Shown here one piece after another: positions 12,255 to 13,109 of a stretch of DNA of 13,109 nucleotides; the stretch's first letter is position 1, and every line of letters begins with the position of its first letter. Below the pieces are notes generated by a model. The model was not told the origin of the DNA, made no database searches, and saw nothing but the letters and a program-made list of their open reading frames with translations. This stretch comes from an uncultured Ruminococcus sp. (GTDB lineage Bacteria; Bacillota; Clostridia; Oscillospirales; CAG-272), in NCBI GenBank assembly GCA_900551005.1, contig URUL01000056.1, positions 1 to 13,109 of the forward strand, in the 5' to 3' direction. The translations under genes and the position numbers were made by a program.

Positions 12255-13109
12255 ATGAAAATTACCGTACTTGACAGATGCACCGTGACCACGGGCGATG
12301 TTTCTCTCTCCCCGATAGAGTCACTCGGCGACGTGAGATTTTATGATACGGTGCCGCACGATATGCTCTCCAACGTGATTGCCGACAGCGATGCCGTTAT
12401 ATGCAATAAGGCCCTGATAACGGATGAAATAATGGAAAAATGCAAGAACCTGCGCTATATCGGACTTTTTGCCACAGGCTATAACAATATCGATATAGAA
12501 GCCGCAAAGCGCAGAAGCATCACCGTATGCAATGTTCCGGGGTATTCCACGGATTCCGTCGTCCAACATGCCTTTTCGATGATCCTTCATTTTGCCTGCC
12601 GCACGGACGACTATGCCGCATCCGTTGCCCGCGGTGACTGGGCAAGCTCTGAGACCTTTTCTTATCTCGCCTTTCCGACAAGCGAGCTTCGCGGCAAAAC
12701 ACTCGGCATTTTCGGCTTTGGCACCATCGGAAAAGCAATGGCGACGGTCGGCAAGGCATTCGGAATGAATATTCTTGCCGTGTCTCATCGTCCTATGAAA
12801 TATGAAGGCGTTGCTTTTACCGATACCGATACGCTTTTCGGAAAATCAGATTATCTCACGCTCCACTGCCCGCTCACGAACGAAACGAGAGGTCTGGTAA
12901 ATTCACGCACGCTTTCGCTTATGAAGCCCTCCGCAGTTCTTATCAATACGGCTCGCGGCGGTGTTGTCGAAGAGGCGGCGCTTACCAAAGCGCTGAATGA
13001 CGGCACGATACGCGGTGCGGGGATCGATGTTCTCGATACAGAACCTATGTATAAAGATCATCCCTATCTCACGGCGAAAAACTGCTATATCACACCACAC
13101 GTGGCATGG
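12255..13109 (+). CDS. D-isomer-specific 2-hydroxyacid dehydrogenase (glycerate dehydrogenase/hydroxypyruvate reductase-like), 3' end cut
   Basis: The frame is open for 285 codons from ATG 12255 to the window end; about 30 residues of the usual length are missing. It starts MKITVLDRCTVTTGD. The substrate-domain block FATGYNNIDIEAA (72-84) is followed by the Rossmann glycine motif GIFGFGTIGKA (151-161) and by the catalytic triad: R234 in INTARGG, E263 in DTEP and H282 in ITPHVAW. After the second beta strand the usual acidic residue is replaced by SHRP (177-180), which suggests NADP(H) preference. The enzyme would interconvert a 2-oxoacid and a D-2-hydroxyacid; glycerate/hydroxypyruvate is the nearest subgroup by eye, but lactate or other acids are possible. 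AAAGGA (12243-12248) is 6 bases upstream, and the gene starts 14 bp after the M6 peptidase, so all three plus-strand genes are probably one operon. Confidence 0.9.
   Translation, partial: MKITVLDRCTVTTGDVSLSPIESLGDVRFYDTVPHDMLSNVIADSDAVICNKALITDEIMEKCKNLRYIGLFATGYNNIDIEAAKRRSITVCNVPGYSTDSVVQHAFSMILHFACRTDDYAASVARGDWASSETFSYLAFPTSELRGKTLGIFGFGTIGKAMATVGKAFGMNILAVSHRPMKYEGVAFTDTDTLFGKSDYLTLHCPLTNETRGLVNSRTLSLMKPSAVLINTARGGVVEEAALTKALNDGTIRGAGIDVLDTEPMYKDHPYLTAKNCYITPHVAW

Noticed and set aside
1..13109. Defence island, prophage, transposon or CRISPR array
   Set aside because: No transposase, integrase, phage or Cas-like genes and no regularly spaced repeats are visible; most genes have clear metabolic homologues.

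Overview
The window looks like chromosomal DNA of a Gram-positive anaerobe of the Clostridia (Bacillota). Support comes from strong AGGAGG-type ribosome binding sites before almost every gene, textbook sigma-A promoters (TTGACA-like and TATAAT-like boxes 17-18 bp apart), intrinsic terminators with U-tracts, a purine riboswitch, and closest family matches to clostridial proteins. There is no mobile element, CRISPR array, tRNA or rRNA. Most of it is a nucleoside import and salvage locus.

Layout. (1) 1-177, minus strand: N-terminus of a glutamate dehydrogenase, cut by the window edge. (2) 178-494: divergent regulatory region with a promoter on each strand, a repeated GATATTnCGGCA element between them, and a long structured leader. 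(3) 495-1247, plus: an APH-fold small-molecule kinase. (4) 1358-1391: a perfect 15-bp bidirectional terminator separating this gene from the convergent operon. (5) 7400 down to 1407, minus: promoter, guanine-type purine riboswitch with terminator, xpt, a BMP-family lipoprotein, an internal terminator-like hairpin, then the ATPase and two permeases of a NupOPQ-type nucleoside ABC importer. (6) 10263 down to 7486, minus: promoter, deoC, deoD, pyrimidine-nucleoside phosphorylase (pdp). (7) 10303-13109, plus: two tandem promoters, a short MGMT/ATL-family protein with a reactive-type cysteine, an M6-family metallopeptidase without a visible signal peptide, and a D-2-hydroxyacid dehydrogenase cut by the window end.

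How the parts fit. The importer brings nucleosides in. DeoD and Pdp split them by phosphorolysis into bases and (deoxy)ribose 1-phosphate. DeoC cleaves deoxyribose 5-phosphate to glyceraldehyde 3-phosphate and acetaldehyde. Xpt recaptures xanthine (and less well guanine) with PRPP. Phosphopentomutase, needed between the phosphorylases and DeoC, is not in the window. Because no good promoter is visible between xpt and the importer genes, the whole importer is probably under the purine riboswitch, which points to purine nucleosides as its cargo. That is an inference from layout, not proof.

The most notable points are the riboswitch and its competing-strand switch, the internal hairpins that probably set lipoprotein-to-permease stoichiometry, an insertion in the second half of the ATPase, and the unusual gene trio MGMT-like / M6 peptidase / 2-hydroxyacid dehydrogenase. 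I see no clearly new biological system.
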